Below, in pieces: positions 5,266-5,717 of a DNA stretch of 5,717 nt. A program made the position numbers and the translations under genes. The notes beneath the pieces were generated by a model. That model was not told the origin of the DNA and ran no database searches. It saw only the letters and a program-made list of their open reading frames with translations. This stretch comes from an uncultured Verrucomicrobiota bacterium. GTDB lineage: Bacteria > Verrucomicrobiota > Verrucomicrobiia > Limisphaerales > UBA1096. Positions within the stretch are counted from its first letter, which is position 1. The number at the start of each line of letters is the position of its first letter. The stretch is taken from the NCBI GenBank assembly GCA_913045395.1, contig CAJWPV010000118.1, positions 1 through 5,717 of the forward strand, given 5' to 3'.

Positions 5266-5717
5266 ATGAGTGATAAGGCAGAGGTAACCCAGGCACGGGA
5301 AGCTGTTGAGGTGCATCATGACGAGCATGATGAACATCACGCGCAGAGTTTTTGGCGAACGTATATTTTCTCCACAGACCACAAGGTCATCGGCATACAG
5401 TATGGCTTCTGTGGGCTGGCGTTTTTGTTCTTCGGATTTTGCCTGATCGCCACGATGCGCTGGTCGATGGCCTATGAGGGGCAGGCGGTTCCCTTTGTCG
5501 GGCCGATGCTTGAGGCGCTGCTGGGCAACAACGTTGCCCCCGGTGGAGTGATGAGCGCCGAGCTTTACAACGTGTTCGGTGCGATGCATGGCACGATCAT
5601 GGTGTTTATGGGCATCGTGCCGGCTGCCTTCGCGGCGTTCGGCAACTACGTGGTGCCGCTGCAGATTGGCGCGGTGGACATGGCGTTTCCGCGGGTGAAC
5701 ATGGCCAGTTTCTGGGC
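5266..5717 (+). CDS. ctaD: Cytochrome c oxidase subunit I, N-terminal part
   Basis: Catalytic subunit of a heme-copper oxidase that reduces oxygen to water and pumps protons. Only about 150 of an expected 530-650 residues are present; the rest is beyond the right edge. Start ATG 5266 is the first possible one, since a TAA lies in frame at 5257. Seen: the typical SFWRTYIFSTDHKVIGIQYG entry (28-47), first transmembrane helix about 44-64, then AMHGTIMVF, in which H108 fits the low-spin heme a ligand, and GNYVVPLQIGA at 126-136. These fit an A-type oxidase; CuB and heme a3 ligands are outside the window. The first 27 residues are hydrophilic with a His/Asp/Glu run (HHDEHDEHH at 17-25). The gene lies after ctaA and ctaB, the makers of its heme. 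A caa3 fusion or subunit order cannot be judged from this fragment. Confidence 0.95.
   Translation, partial: MSDKAEVTQAREAVEVHHDEHDEHHAQSFWRTYIFSTDHKVIGIQYGFCGLAFLFFGFCLIATMRWSMAYEGQAVPFVGPMLEALLGNNVAPGGVMSAELYNVFGAMHGTIMVFMGIVPAAFAAFGNYVVPLQIGAVDMAFPRVNMASFW

Noticed and set aside
1..5717. Search for tRNA, rRNA, riboswitch or prophage genes
   Set aside because: No cloverleaf with a CCA-type end, no rRNA segment and no phage or mobile gene could be recognised; the genes are nearly contiguous housekeeping genes.

Overview
The window looks like ordinary chromosomal housekeeping DNA from an aerobic, moderately GC-rich bacterium. It holds five protein genes, two cut by the window edges, and no RNA gene, mobile element or CRISPR array that I can see. 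The heme A synthase and oxidase sequences and the gene order ctaA-ctaB-ctaD remind me of the Verrucomicrobiota/Planctomycetota side of the tree (Opitutae-like). That placement is from memory and is only a moderate inference.

Layout. Minus strand: cysS (cysteinyl-tRNA synthetase, C-terminus lost at the left edge, 1-1307) lies 81 nt downstream of a glutamate dehydrogenase gene (1389-2804). Plus strand: a divergent 271-nt control region (2805-3075) leads into ctaA (heme A synthase, 3076-4224), ctaB (heme O synthase, 4234-5148) and, after a 117-nt leader, ctaD (cytochrome c oxidase subunit I, from 5266, cut at the right edge).

How the genes work together. CtaB farnesylates heme B to heme O, CtaA oxidises heme O to heme A, and CtaD holds heme a and the heme a3-CuB centre, so the plus-strand genes make the cofactor and then its user. 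The divergent gap carries a match to the CRP/FNR-family half-site pattern TGTGA-N6-TCACA, a plausible link between respiration and a global regulator. GDH connects amino-acid nitrogen and the TCA cycle. cysS is unrelated housekeeping.

The most unusual signal is at DNA level. A palindrome, CGCTTG-NN-CAAGCG, occurs four times in full plus once as its 12-nt core in 5.7 kb. Copies lie inside genes in different reading frames and between genes, with variable centres (AT, GT, GC, GC, AC). Many additional half-sites (CCAAGCG) and two related palindromes (AGTTGGCCAACT, GCCAAGCTTGGC) are also present. This looks like a genome-wide repeated word of unknown role. The five genes also lack a normally spaced Shine-Dalgarno sequence at their most likely starts.
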